Notes: generated by a model not told the origin, from the letters alone. Positions 28,991 to 38,884 are shown, counted from the stretch's first letter. The stretch is DNA of 64,000 nt from an uncultured Bacteroidota bacterium (GCA_903837285.1 CAILUD010000203.1:33079-97078), one strand, 5' to 3'. Translations and numbers: made by a program.

Positions 28991-30337
28991 TTACAATTTG
29001 CGAAACTCTTCTGGAGTAATTTCTTTTATTTCCAAATTTATCGATTCTTTCACAAATTCTAACACTTTATCTTCAACTTTTTTCTCTTCGATACGTTTTT
29101 TCTCTTTTTCGTTTGATAAAATTCTTTTTGCCATTTCATCAAGATACTCTTCAGGAACATTGTTCATTCCATATTGACGGAACTGCGCCATTGCAACCTG
29201 TTTAGCTAATTCGGTAACTTCCTCTTCGCTAATTTTTAAATCGTTTTCTTTAATAAACTTTTCTTTAACAAGCTGCCATTTAATATCTTCCTGGAATGCA
29301 GGATATTCTTTTTCAAGAACTTCATCAGTTAATTCTTTTTCGCTGGTTTTCTTTAACCATTTTTTTAAGAAATCGTTTGGAAGTTCGAAAGTAGCCTGTG
29401 CCATCAATTGAGAACGAATGTCGGCTTTAAGTTTATATTCACTTTCGGCTTTATAGCTTTCTGAGATTTCAGTAGTTATTTTTTCTAAAAACTGTTCTTC
29501 AGATGTAACTACATCTTTACCATATATTTTATCCCAAAGTTCCTGATTAATTTCTGCATCAACGAATGATGTAACTTCTTTTACTGTAAAGCCGAAATTA
29601 TTAGTAGTTAAAACTAAATCCTGTTTTTTCTGATTTAATAATCCAGCAATTTCATCATCATTTGGAAATGCTTTTTTAATATCAAAACTAACGTACTGAT
29701 TAACTGTTAAGCCTATAAACTGTTTTTTTATTTCTTCATCTTTAATTACAGAAACAAGCATTTTCGATTCTTCGTTTACAATGCCATCCTCTGTTTCTTT
29801 ACCATCATCATTTAATTGAGCCATACGACCTTTAAGCATTGATTTTTCTTCGCTTTGATCAGTAGGCATATATGATCCGTAATTTCTGGTATAATAAGTT
29901 TTAAAATTATCAATAGATTCCTTATCAACAGATAAACTATATAGAGGAAGTTTTACTTTTTTATCAATTGTGATATCTATTTCTGGTGAAAGTCCAATTT
30001 CAAATGTAAATTCGAAAGTAGGCTCACTATCTAGATCAATTTTATCTAAATTATTTTCAGTAGCTAAAGGTTCACCAAGAATACTTACTTTATTTTCGAC
30101 AACATAATTCCATAAAGAATCGGACAAAATTTTATTCACCTCATCGATTAAAACATTTTTACCATACATTTTTTTTACTAATCCTGCAGGTACCATGCCA
30201 GGTCGAAACCCTTTAATGCTAGCTTTTTTACGAAGATCTTTCATTGCTTTTTCAACTTTTTCTTCGTAATCAGCTTTCTCAATTTTAACATTTAAAATTG
30301 CATTTAATGCGTCGAGGTCGGTCTTTGTAATATTCAT
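28991..30337 (-). CDS. tig: Trigger factor
   Basis: Ribosome-bound chaperone, 448 residues from the ATG giving MNITKTDLDALNAILNVKIE. An in-frame start 105 bases upstream is rejected because it would run through the tRNA gene. The N-terminal ribosome-binding domain contains GFRPGMVPAGLVKKMYG (normally GFRxGKxP). A divergent middle domain and a long charged C-terminal helical domain follow, typical of Bacteroidetes. It is the head of the tig-clpP-clpX row. Confidence 0.94.
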   Translation of the reverse strand: MNITKTDLDALNAILNVKIEKADYEEKVEKAMKDLRKKASIKGFRPGMVPAGLVKKMYGKNVLIDEVNKILSDSLWNYVVENKVSILGEPLATENNLDKIDLDSEPTFEFTFEIGLSPEIDITIDKKVKLPLYSLSVDKESIDNFKTYYTRNYGSYMPTDQSEEKSMLKGRMAQLNDDGKETEDGIVNEESKMLVSVIKDEEIKKQFIGLTVNQYVSFDIKKAFPNDDEIAGLLNQKKQDLVLTTNNFGFTVKEVTSFVDAEINQELWDKIYGKDVVTSEEQFLEKITTEISESYKAESEYKLKADIRSQLMAQATFELPNDFLKKWLKKTSEKELTDEVLEKEYPAFQEDIKWQLVKEKFIKENDLKISEEEVTELAKQVAMAQFRQYGMNNVPEEYLDEMAKRILSNEKEKKRIEEKKVEDKVLEFVKESINLEIKEITPEEFRKL

Positions 30338-30413
30338 TTTAAATCTAAATTTTAATTTTAAAACCGCCACAAATATAATATTTGCAGCGGTTTCATTTTT
30401 TACTTTTAATATG

Positions 30414-30495
30414 TACGGGTGAAGGGACTCGAACCCCCACACCTTGCGGCACCAGATCCTAAGTCTGGAGCGTCTACCAATTCCGCCACACCCGC
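30414..30495 (-). tRNA. tRNA-Leu (anticodon UAG)
   Basis: The 82-base gene has acceptor stem GCGGGTG/CACCCGT with discriminator A, D arm GGCGGAATTGGTAGACGC, anticodon stem CCAGA around loop CTTAGGA, a long variable arm (GTGCCGCAAGGTGT) and T loop GGTTCGAGTCC. The long variable arm and UAG anticodon make it class II leucine. CCA is not encoded. Confidence 0.96.
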
Positions 30496-30507
30496 AAAAA
30501 ACGGTTG

Positions 30508-30515
30508 CAAAGTTA
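30508..30515 (-). promoter_or_regulatory. Promoter -7 box TAACTTTG for tRNA-Leu
   Basis: Exact TAnnTTTG match on the minus strand, ending 12 bases before the tRNA. It may also drive tig, which starts 76 bases after the tRNA. Confidence 0.65.
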
Positions 30516-30570
30516 AAAATTTTTATTTATAAATGATAATATTTCACTAATTTTTCAAAAAAAAGTACTC

Positions 30571-30578
30571 TAATTTTG
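30571..30578 (+). promoter_or_regulatory. Promoter -7 box TAATTTTG
   Basis: Exact TAnnTTTG match on the plus strand, about 60 bases before the OmpA/PD40 gene. It is divergent from the tRNA promoter only 56 bases away. Confidence 0.5.
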
Positions 30579-30637
30579 TAAATTGAAAGAAGTTGTGTTA
30601 ATTTGTTTAAAATAATTTATTGAAACAACAAACAGCT

Positions 30638-32776
30638 ATGAGATTAATCCTTAGTTTTTTACTTATTGCTTTTGCGTCTATAAACCTAATAGCGCAAACC
30701 GATGTTGAAGTTATTAATCAGACAAATAAGAATGCACTTGACAGTAATCAGGTTAAATGGCAAGCTGCTTTAATTAAAGACTCCCTGCTACAAATCAATA
30801 AGAATAAAACAGTTAACGTAAGATGGGCTTCAAAAGTTGTTGATTTTTCTACACAATTTTCTAAAAAAGAAAAAGCTGCTTATCAGGTTTTAGGAAGACC
30901 AAACGTACTTCCAATTGGTGGAGATGCTAAAACAGCTTGGTGTGTAAAGGAAAAAGACGGTAAAGAATCTGATAATGAAGCATTTATAAAAGTAAGTTTT
31001 GATAACCCTTCTAGAGTTCAACAAATTGCTATTGCAGAAAGTTTTAATCCTGGAGCTATTACAAAAGTAACTGTATTTGGCGTAAAAGGCGAACAGCAAG
31101 TAGTTTACGAAAAACCAGCACAAAATTTAGGAATTAAAAGCAGAATGATGAATATTATTTTACCTCAGGCAACAGAATTTTATGTTTCTGAAGTAGAAAT
31201 CAGACTTGACCCAATTGCAATTATTGGAAGTAACCAGATTGACGCAATTGGTGTTTCTGAAAATAAAGATTCGGTAACATGGAGTATTAACTTAATTCCA
31301 ATGGTTGAATTTCCAACTTCTGCAGAAAACTTAGGCGAAGCAATAAATTCAATATATGATGAAGTTGCTCCAATGATTTCTCCAGACGGAAAAACTGTAT
31401 ATTTCTGTCGTAAATTACATCCCGAAAATGCTGGTGGTTTTAATGATGAAGATGATATCTGGTATTCAAAAAAAGATGAAAACGGAAAATGGATTGCTGC
31501 TAAAAACATTGGTGCACCTTTAAATAATAAATTCAACAATTTTGTTCAATCTATTACTCCAGACGGAAACTCATTGTTAGTTGGTAATTTATACAACAAA
31601 GACGGAACTACAGGTGCAGGTGTTTCTTTAACTTACAAAACAAAACAAGGTTGGGCATTACCAGAGAAACAAACTATTGATGATTTTTTAAATCTTAATC
31701 AATTTGCAAATTATTTTTTATCAAATGATGGGAAATATTTACTAATGGCTATCGAAAAAGGAGATTCATATGGTGAACTAGATATTTATGTAAGTTTCAG
31801 AAAAGGCGATAACCGCTGGTCTAAACCAACTAATTTAGGACCAATGATTAATTCCTGCGTAAATGATTACAGTCCGTTTTTAGCTGCTGATGGAGTAACA
31901 CTTTACTTTTCAACCGCAGGTATTTCAGGTTATGGACTAGAAGATATTTTTGTAACAACTCGTTTAGATGATACTTGGACAAACTGGAGTGAGCCACAAA
32001 ATTTAGGTTCAAAATTAAATAGTGCTTCATCAGATTCAAAATATAATATTCCAGCTTCCGGAGAATTTGCGTTTTTCTCAACTACAAATAAATCTTTAGG
32101 AAAAAACGACATTTTCAAAATTAAACTTCCAACTAAAATAAAACCAAATCCAGTTGTATTAATTTCCGGTAAGGTTATAAACGAAAGAACCAATCAACCT
32201 GTTGATGCAAGAATTATTGTAGAAGAATTACCTAGCGGAAAAGAAGCTGCAATTGCTCGTACCGACCCAAATACTGGTGAGTTTAAAATTATTCTTCCAG
32301 CTGGTAAAAAATACGGATTCCGTGCAATTGGTTTAGGATTTTTTGAGGTTAATAAAAATATCGACTTAAGTGATGTAAAAGAATATACCGAAATAGAAGA
32401 CGAAATGTTGCGTATGGCACCTATAGAAGTAGGTTCTATTGTACGACTTAACAATATTTTCTTTGAATTTGCAAAAGCAACATTATTACCAGAATCGTTC
32501 CCAGAACTTGACAGAACAGCTGATTTCTTAAAAACAAATTCTAATATTACCATTGAAATTGGCGGACATACAGATGATGTTGGATCTGATGTTACAAATC
32601 AAAAACTTTCAGAAAAGAGAGCTCAATCAGTTGCTACCTATTTAATTTCAAAAGGCCTAGACACAAAACGAGTAACTGTTGTAGGTTATGGCGAAAGTCG
32701 TCCGGTTGCATTCAATACCGACGAAGAAGGTCGTGCAATGAACCGCAGAGTTGAATTTAAAATCATGAAAAAATAA
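30638..32776 (+). CDS. OmpA-family protein with PD40 propeller
   Basis: Started at the ATG giving MRLILSFLLIAFASINLIAQ, a good signal peptide; a TTG 18 bases earlier is less likely. In 712 residues come an N-terminal beta-sandwich region (about 40-200), PD40 propeller repeats (DGKTVYFCRKLH, DGVTLYFSTAGISGYGLEDI, about 225-500), a carboxypeptidase-regulatory-like domain (about 505-580), and a C-terminal OmpA peptidoglycan-binding domain (NNIFFEFAKATLLPESFPELD, GGHTDDVGSDVTNQKLSEKRA, about 595-712). It probably anchors outer membrane to cell wall; relatives act in type IX secretion. Confidence 0.88.
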   Translation: MRLILSFLLIAFASINLIAQTDVEVINQTNKNALDSNQVKWQAALIKDSLLQINKNKTVNVRWASKVVDFSTQFSKKEKAAYQVLGRPNVLPIGGDAKTAWCVKEKDGKESDNEAFIKVSFDNPSRVQQIAIAESFNPGAITKVTVFGVKGEQQVVYEKPAQNLGIKSRMMNIILPQATEFYVSEVEIRLDPIAIIGSNQIDAIGVSENKDSVTWSINLIPMVEFPTSAENLGEAINSIYDEVAPMISPDGKTVYFCRKLHPENAGGFNDEDDIWYSKKDENGKWIAAKNIGAPLNNKFNNFVQSITPDGNSLLVGNLYNKDGTTGAGVSLTYKTKQGWALPEKQTIDDFLNLNQFANYFLSNDGKYLLMAIEKGDSYGELDIYVSFRKGDNRWSKPTNLGPMINSCVNDYSPFLAADGVTLYFSTAGISGYGLEDIFVTTRLDDTWTNWSEPQNLGSKLNSASSDSKYNIPASGEFAFFSTTNKSLGKNDIFKIKLPTKIKPNPVVLISGKVINERTNQPVDARIIVEELPSGKEAAIARTDPNTGEFKIILPAGKKYGFRAIGLGFFEVNKNIDLSDVKEYTEIEDEMLRMAPIEVGSIVRLNNIFFEFAKATLLPESFPELDRTADFLKTNSNITIEIGGHTDDVGSDVTNQKLSEKRAQSVATYLISKGLDTKRVTVVGYGESRPVAFNTDEEGRAMNRRVEFKIMKK

Positions 32777-32794
32777 CCCTTAAATATTTTAATT

Positions 32795-33154
32795 ATGAAA
32801 TATTTCAAACAAAACGAAACCCTAAACGGTGACTCTTGTGTAAACTTATACAGTGGAATTTCTCAGGATGAGATGAATAATACAGTAGATAAATTTTTCA
32901 AATCTTCTGGCTACAAATTAAAAGAAGGCAAACCTGGAAATGCTACTTACGAAAAAGGAAATAAAACAATGAGAATATTGTTTGGAGCATTCTCTAAACA
33001 TTTTGTTTTTCAGATTAAAACTTATGCTAACGAACCTGATACTGTTAAAGTAGCTGTTGTAAAAGGAACCAATGGAATAGCAGGTGGTTTGGTTGGAATG
33101 AAACAGGTAAAAACTGAATTAACAAGAATTTCAAAGGAACTTCAAAACCTTTAA
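32795..33154 (+). CDS. Small conserved-looking protein, unknown function
   Basis: The protein has 119 residues, no signal peptide and no clear membrane segment apart from a short Gly-rich stretch (GTNGIAGGLVGMKQ) near the end. A compact alpha/beta fold is likely. It follows the OmpA/PD40 gene by 18 bases and is ended by a terminator, so it shares that transcript. I do not recognise the family. Confidence 0.7.
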   Translation: MKYFKQNETLNGDSCVNLYSGISQDEMNNTVDKFFKSSGYKLKEGKPGNATYEKGNKTMRILFGAFSKHFVFQIKTYANEPDTVKVAVVKGTNGIAGGLVGMKQVKTELTRISKELQNL

Positions 33155-33183
33155 AAAAATTACAGTATTATTTATTACAAGTT

Positions 33184-33219
33184 AAAGAGAATTGATTCAC
33201 AAATTAATTCTCTTTTTTT
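33184..33219 (+). terminator. Terminator after the small protein gene
   Basis: The arms AAAGAGAATTGATT and AATTAATTCTCTTT form a hairpin with a short loop, followed by seven T. It also ends at the stop of the convergent gene. Confidence 0.8.
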
Positions 33220-33733
33220 ATTGCTTATACCAACTTGCGTACATAGTATAGCTATTTGCAATTCTTTCAATTTGTCCAACTACTAAAGAAGGATCAATAT
33301 TTTTAATTTTTTTAGCTGGTATACCTCCATAAACAGAGCCTTCTTCTATTATAGTATTTTCTGAAACAACTGCACCAGCTGCAATAATACAATTACTATG
33401 TATTATAACACCGTCCATAATAATTGCACCCATTCCAATTAAAACATTATCGTGAATTGTACAACCATGAACAATTGCATTGTGAGCAATTGACACATTA
33501 TTACCAATAACAGTAGGTGCTTTTTTATATGTTACATGAACAATAGCACCATCCTGAATATTAACCCTATTCCCAATTCTTATTGTATTTACATCGCCCC
33601 TCACAACTGCATTAAACCAAACGCTGCATTCGTTTCCCATAACAACATCTCCAATAACAGTAGAATTTTCTGCAAAAAAACAATTCTCACCAAATATTGG
33701 TTTAATACCTCTCAATTCAATAATCAACGCCAT
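33218..33733 (-). CDS. Gamma-class carbonic anhydrase-like hexapeptide protein
   Basis: The 171 residues form a left-handed beta helix of hexapeptide repeats (e.g. NTIRIGNRVNIQDGAIVHV). The zinc-ligand His residues of the YrdA/PaaY group are present (IVHVTYKKAPTVIGNNVSIAHNAIVHGC). Family members are trimeric metal enzymes or thioesterase-like proteins; carbonic anhydrase activity is often weak or unproven. It stands just downstream of the hybrid kinase gene on the same strand with a 34-base gap. Confidence 0.88.
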   Translation of the reverse strand: MALIIELRGIKPIFGENCFFAENSTVIGDVVMGNECSVWFNAVVRGDVNTIRIGNRVNIQDGAIVHVTYKKAPTVIGNNVSIAHNAIVHGCTIHDNVLIGMGAIIMDGVIIHSNCIIAAGAVVSENTIIEEGSVYGGIPAKKIKNIDPSLVVGQIERIANSYTMYASWYKQ

Positions 33734-33767
33734 AACATATCTGAATTAATAAAATGTTTTCAAAAGA

Positions 33768-36239
33768 TTAAATAGAAATTTCCTTTTTAAGCAGCACAAT
33801 TATCTTATTAAGTAATTGTTCTGATATAACTACAAGTTGTTGAATTTTTTCAATTTCTTTATGTTCTTTTGCTAAACGTTGTATTTCGTTTATTTTATTT
33901 TCCAATAGTTTCATCCCAAGATATGCAAGCGCAGGTTTCATTTTATGAGCAATATTTGTAATATTATGCCAATTCTGATTTTCGGCTGCAATTTTTATCT
34001 GAGACATTTCCTCAATGGTTTTCTCGATAAAAACAGTCAACATTTTATCAATAGTTTCTTTACTCCCTTTGGAAATACCTTTAAGTACTGAAAGATCAAA
34101 CAAGTTTTCATCTCTAGAAACCAGTAAAACATCATTATCGTGGAAACGCTCGGAACTATGATAAAAATTTGCATTTGCCATACCCAGCGAATTTGCAATT
34201 TTATGAAATAACACTTGAGATTTAAAAGGTTTTGAAATAGTATCATTCATTCCAACTTCAATATATTTTCGGTGGTCTTCGCTATAAGCATTTGCAGTAA
34301 TTGCAATAATTGGAGTTTCACAAACTGGCTTTTTAAATACTGTTCGTATTTGTTTTGTAGCTTCAACACCATCCATTATTGGCATTTGAATATCCATTAA
34401 AACAACATCATAACGCGTTGTCTTCATTTTATCTAAAACATCTTGCCCGTTTTCAACTATATCAATCTCGAATCCCCAATCTTCGACCATTGACTGCACC
34501 ACCATTTGGTTGAACACCTGATCTTCTGCCAACAATATTCTGATTTTATCTATAGAATGTACATTTGATTCTTGGTATGCATCTTCTTCAAGAAATAATT
34601 CATTTTCAATTCCAATTGGGAATTTAATATTGAATGAAAATACCGATCCTCTCTCGGGCTCACTATTTATTTCCAGTTTTCCACCCATTAACTCAATCAA
34701 CTTATTCGAAATTACTAAACCTAATCCCGAACCACCTGTTGATTCTGTTGAAATTGGTCGGTTGTTAGAAAAACTTCCAATAATCTCTTTCATCCTATCG
34801 GCAGTAATACCAGCTCCTGTATCGGACACTTCAAAATAAAACGAACAAAATTCTGTGCATCCTAATTTCTTTGTAACCTTTATTTCAACTTTCCCTTTTT
34901 CGGTGTACTTAATAGCATTTTCAACTAAATTTAATAAAATTTGATTTAATCTTGCAGAATCACCTTTCAAGTAATAATCATCACCGTAAACAACATAATC
35001 AGACAAAAGCTCTATACCTTTTGAACGTACATTATAAAATTGATTGTTAATAACTGATGATATAACATCTTTAAGACTAAAGGTTTTGTGCTGTAATGAA
35101 ATTTCTCCAGACTCAATTTTTGAAATATCCAATAAATCGTTAACGATAACCATTAAATTCTCAGCCGACTTAATAATTACATTTAAAAAGTTGAATTGCT
35201 TTTTTGTAAGATCAGTTTTTAATAAAAGCTCAGACATTCCAATAATAGAATTCATTGGAATTCTAAAAGCGTGACTCATGTTAGCAAGAAAAACAGTTTT
35301 AGCTTTGTTAGCTTCTTCAGCTCTTTTTCGTTCAATTGTAATTTCTTCTTGCGCAGCCTTTCGTTCACGCAAATCACGAATTACTAAAAAAAGCATATCT
35401 TTCCCATCCCATTTACCTGGTGAGTAAGTTGTTTCCGAAGGAATCATTTCACCAGTAGCAGAAATTAAGGGAAAAAATGAAAGTATTGCTTTGCCTTTCA
35501 AAGCTTTCTCAACAGTATTTTTTATATCAAAAGAAAGCTCAGAAGGATGAATCTGATTAATATACATATTAGAAAGATCTTCATCAGAGTATCCTAATTT
35601 TTGTGCTGAAATTGGATTAAAATGAATTATTCTTCCTTCGGTATTAATTATAAACAACATGTCATTTATACCAGTAAACAAACTTTCGAAATTTGTTTGA
35701 TGTTCACGTAGTAAATTCTCAGAATCTAATCGGCCAATGACACCTCCTATTTTTGCACTTACTGCTTCCACAGTTTCGGTTACAATTACAGATGGAGCTT
35801 GCTTTTTATCAGAAATCAAAACTAAAAGAGCTACAACTTCACGATTAAGTTTTACTGGTGTAGTAATAAAATAGGTAGCTTCACGAATACTATCAAAAAT
35901 TAAAAACTCATCTCTGTTTTCTGATTTATTAATTATGCATAACTGTTCATTTAATGCAAGTTCAACTTCAGGTGTTGATGATTTAAAATTATTTGCTGAT
36001 GATTTAAAAGAGGCTGGTAATCCTACTTCATATTCAAAACACAAATCATTCTTTGGAGATAAAATATAAACCGCTCCTCCCAAAAAACAATCTATTCTTA
36101 AAAGATGCTCAAGTAAAACATGAACAGCTTCACGAAGACTTAATGTTATACTTAATTCATTTGCAATTTCTTTTTGAAGAGTTATTAAAAATTCTGCATC
36201 AGAACCGTGTTTGGTATTTATCTCTTTAGTTTTATTCAT
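33768..36239 (-). CDS. Hybrid sensor histidine kinase (GAF-PAS-HK-REC-Hpt)
   Basis: The 823 residues include a GAF-like N-terminal domain (about 20-170), PAS (182-295), HisKA with phospho-acceptor His323 (NMSHAFRIPMN), HATPase with N box LNLVENAIKY and DTGAG/GGSGLGL, receiver domain with Asp616 (VLMDIQMPIMDG), and a C-terminal Hpt domain with His765 (AHKMKPALAYLG). No membrane segment is seen, so it is probably cytoplasmic. The HisKA motif has Ala-Phe where Glu-hydrophobic is usual after the His. All phosphorelay residues are kept. The output regulator is not nearby; the neighbouring PAS membrane protein may act with it. Confidence 0.92.
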   Translation of the reverse strand: MNKTKEINTKHGSDAEFLITLQKEIANELSITLSLREAVHVLLEHLLRIDCFLGGAVYILSPKNDLCFEYEVGLPASFKSSANNFKSSTPEVELALNEQLCIINKSENRDEFLIFDSIREATYFITTPVKLNREVVALLVLISDKKQAPSVIVTETVEAVSAKIGGVIGRLDSENLLREHQTNFESLFTGINDMLFIINTEGRIIHFNPISAQKLGYSDEDLSNMYINQIHPSELSFDIKNTVEKALKGKAILSFFPLISATGEMIPSETTYSPGKWDGKDMLFLVIRDLRERKAAQEEITIERKRAEEANKAKTVFLANMSHAFRIPMNSIIGMSELLLKTDLTKKQFNFLNVIIKSAENLMVIVNDLLDISKIESGEISLQHKTFSLKDVISSVINNQFYNVRSKGIELLSDYVVYGDDYYLKGDSARLNQILLNLVENAIKYTEKGKVEIKVTKKLGCTEFCSFYFEVSDTGAGITADRMKEIIGSFSNNRPISTESTGGSGLGLVISNKLIELMGGKLEINSEPERGSVFSFNIKFPIGIENELFLEEDAYQESNVHSIDKIRILLAEDQVFNQMVVQSMVEDWGFEIDIVENGQDVLDKMKTTRYDVVLMDIQMPIMDGVEATKQIRTVFKKPVCETPIIAITANAYSEDHRKYIEVGMNDTISKPFKSQVLFHKIANSLGMANANFYHSSERFHDNDVLLVSRDENLFDLSVLKGISKGSKETIDKMLTVFIEKTIEEMSQIKIAAENQNWHNITNIAHKMKPALAYLGMKLLENKINEIQRLAKEHKEIEKIQQLVVISEQLLNKIIVLLKKEISI

Positions 36240-36416
36240 GACAACTTACTTTGTTACTACAATAAAATATTGTAAAATTTTTATCAAACGAATATCATAA
36301 TTAAGGCATTACAATATATGAAAATTCCATATAATAATAAAAAATATATGTAAATAGATGTAATTAATGGGTAAAGATTAATTCTTTAAAATCACAATTT
36401 AACTAAACAACTACAA

Positions 36417-38243
36417 TTATGATTTATAATCTTTTCCGGAAGTATTTTTTAAGTATATATTCAACGCTTCTTCTGCTTCTTTCAACTGCGTAATATCCAT
36501 TACATTACCAATTATATAAGAATCTTGTCCGTTTTCGTCACTAACCACTTTATATTTATCACTTACCCAGCGGTAATCTCCTTTTTTATGTCTAATTCTA
36601 TATTCAATAATAAATTCGGTTTGCAACTGAGGTACTGCTTTTACCATTTTAGCTATTATATTATCGGCTTTACCTATATCATCAGGATGAAGCAATGCCA
36701 TAATTTCCGTTGCTTTCATAGCATAAAATTCTTCGGGAGTAAAACCTAAAAGTTGAGCTAATGCCGAGCTAATATATTCGTAATTTCCCGTTTTAACATT
36801 TAACTTATAAAGAATTTGACGTGCATTATCCAAAATTTCACGGAAATTAACCTCGTTCATCCTACTTTTTTCAATAATAAATGCATTATCTGTAAGTTCG
36901 TGAATAATACAAAAACCTCCTGTAATTTGGTTCTCATCACCATAAACCGGAGTCATTATACCATTAAGATATAAAGACTGGTTTTTATTTATATAATAAG
37001 CTCCAGTAAAAGTGACCTTTTCCCCTAGTAGACAAGCACTTATTGTTTCTTTAAAATCTTTATTATACCCTGTCTCCAATAAATTGTATCCAATTATTTC
37101 ATTTTTTGGAAGTAAAATAATATTCTCATATTTTTCATTACAATCACTTATTTTTCCATCATTTGAGAAATAAAATATGCCAAAAGGACTATTATCAAAT
37201 ATCAGATGGTAGCTTTTCTCTTGTTCAATAATTGCTTTTTCGATTAACTTTCTTTTTGTAATATCTCTTACTACCGCTAAAACATAATCTTCTTTATTAA
37301 ACGAAAATTTATTTAAAGTCACTTCAGTATCAAACGGTTCAACTCCATTTCTAAGATGAATCCACTCAAAAAACTGAGGAATTCCATCTAATGCAAGATC
37401 AATTTTTTCGCGAGCAAATTCACGAGACGAACGGCCATTTGCCTGAAAAGTTGGAGAAAAACGATAATGATATGGAGTATGCATTATTAATTCCTCCAGA
37501 CTTGATTTATAAATATCAACACTTCTTTGATTGCAATCAATAAACTTATCATCTTTAATAATTAAGTAAGCGTCATTAGCAGACTCAAAAAGAGTATGAT
37601 ATTTATTTTCTCTTTCAATAAGTTCATTCTCGGCACGGCGATAACGCGTAATATTTCTAGCTATACCTTCAATTGCAATTAGGTCACCAGATTCATTCTT
37701 TACCGGTATTTCTTTTATTTCTAAAAAACTTACCGAACCATTAATATTTTTTACTTCAACCTCAAAAGGCGGTTGTTTCAAATCATTATAAGCAAGCTGC
37801 TTATGCCTGTCGAAACAATCATCATATAACTTAGAAGCACCTACTTTTCTAAATGTATCAATAAAATCTACTTTTGAAAATCCCAAAACATTTGTTATTG
37901 AAGAGCTTAAATATTTAAATGGATTGTTTTTTTCGTGCCTGTAAAAGAAATAATCATCTTTTAAATTATCTACAACTAGCCTGTAATTTTTCCTACTTAC
38001 AATTAAAGAATCGTTTAATTCTATGAATTTAGTAAAAGGCTTACGAAGTAAAAAGTATAGAAGAGCAGAGAGTGAAATAAGTATAAAAACCCACCTATAA
38101 GTTTGAACCAAATTCCATACTACCGTATTTTGAATAGCAAATTCAAGAAAATAATCTGAGAATAAAAAGAGAACAATAAAAGATGAAAAAAAGAAAATTC
38201 CAGTGACTTTTAGCTTCCAATTATTCTTTAAATTTATTTTCAT
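36417..38243 (-). CDS. Membrane-anchored multi-PAS protein without an output domain
   Basis: The 608 residues carry two N-terminal membrane helices (about 12-32 and 48-66), then four PAS/PAC units (about 85-210, 212-335, 340-450, 465-595). PAC-type ends are visible, e.g. IAIEGIARNITRYRRAE, VLAVVRDITKRKLIE and YIIGNVMDITQLKEAEEAL. The protein then stops (NTSGKDYKS) with no kinase, GGDEF or guanylate-cyclase domain. It may be truncated, or it may pass its signal to the hybrid kinase gene 177 bases downstream. No frameshifted kinase remnant is seen after the stop. Confidence 0.8.
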   Translation of the reverse strand: MKINLKNNWKLKVTGIFFFSSFIVLFLFSDYFLEFAIQNTVVWNLVQTYRWVFILISLSALLYFLLRKPFTKFIELNDSLIVSRKNYRLVVDNLKDDYFFYRHEKNNPFKYLSSSITNVLGFSKVDFIDTFRKVGASKLYDDCFDRHKQLAYNDLKQPPFEVEVKNINGSVSFLEIKEIPVKNESGDLIAIEGIARNITRYRRAENELIERENKYHTLFESANDAYLIIKDDKFIDCNQRSVDIYKSSLEELIMHTPYHYRFSPTFQANGRSSREFAREKIDLALDGIPQFFEWIHLRNGVEPFDTEVTLNKFSFNKEDYVLAVVRDITKRKLIEKAIIEQEKSYHLIFDNSPFGIFYFSNDGKISDCNEKYENIILLPKNEIIGYNLLETGYNKDFKETISACLLGEKVTFTGAYYINKNQSLYLNGIMTPVYGDENQITGGFCIIHELTDNAFIIEKSRMNEVNFREILDNARQILYKLNVKTGNYEYISSALAQLLGFTPEEFYAMKATEIMALLHPDDIGKADNIIAKMVKAVPQLQTEFIIEYRIRHKKGDYRWVSDKYKVVSDENGQDSYIIGNVMDITQLKEAEEALNIYLKNTSGKDYKS

Positions 38244-38257
38244 GTTTAATTTAAATT

Positions 38258-38716
38258 TTATCTGATTCGATCTATTGAACGAATCAATTTTTCATCTTTT
38301 TTAATATTTTTTAATGCTAAAAAAGATAATATGGCTGAAATTAAAGGAAAAACTAAAGCAACCTTATAAATAATTATAGCTTCTGAATTGTTTCCAATAT
38401 AAAATACAATAAATACTAACAACAATTGAAATACTATTAATACAAAAATATTTAACCCACATAACTTAATTTGCTTTATACGGTTTTTATACAAAAACAA
38501 TATAACTAAAATATATAATGAGTTTATAATTAAAACAATTAGCAATAAAATATTTAAATAATTAATACTTAACAATGGATTTGAGTCTGGGTTTGACAAC
38601 AATAATTCAATAATACTTTTATCTGGTAAAGCAAAAGCAGCAACCGGCAAGAAAAACATAGCTAATTGAAAAACAAAAGATAATAGCAAATATACTGTTT
38701 GAATTCTTTGTATCAT
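38258..38716 (-). CDS. DUF4293 family membrane protein
   Basis: The 152 residues form four membrane helices and a short basic C-terminus. It begins MIQRIQTVYLLLSFVFQLAMFF, the usual beginning of this Bacteroidetes-specific family of unknown function. It lies 14 bases before the multi-PAS gene and may be co-transcribed with it. Confidence 0.82.
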   Translation of the reverse strand: MIQRIQTVYLLLSFVFQLAMFFLPVAAFALPDKSIIELLLSNPDSNPLLSINYLNILLLIVLIINSLYILVILFLYKNRIKQIKLCGLNIFVLIVFQLLLVFIVFYIGNNSEAIIIYKVALVFPLISAILSFLALKNIKKDEKLIRSIDRIR

Positions 38717-38817
38717 AAAACAATTAACTTTAATACAAACCTAATAAAAAAAGAGACATATTCGCAACATTTTTTATTGAAATTAAAAGTGATTTTATTT
38801 CAAATCTCAACTAAACA

Positions 38818-38848
38818 TTGGGGATTTATAAATTTTAACCTACTTTCG
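38818..38848 (+). promoter_or_regulatory. Candidate promoter for the ClC gene
   Basis: TTG at 38818 and TACTTTCG at 38841, spaced by 20 bases, fit TTTG-N19-21-TAnnTTTG with one mismatch. It ends 36 bases before the ATG. Confidence 0.45.
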
Positions 38849-38884
38849 TATCATTGATTTTAAAATAAACGTCCTAAAGTAAAG

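Noticed and set aside
30338..30442. N-terminal extension of trigger factor by 35 residues
   Set aside because: It would be read from inside the tRNA-Leu gene; the ATG at 30337 gives the family's normal start.
31180..32553. Minus-strand reading frames of 77-119 residues under the OmpA/PD40 gene
   Set aside because: They are shadows of a strongly supported plus-strand gene and have no domain or start signal.
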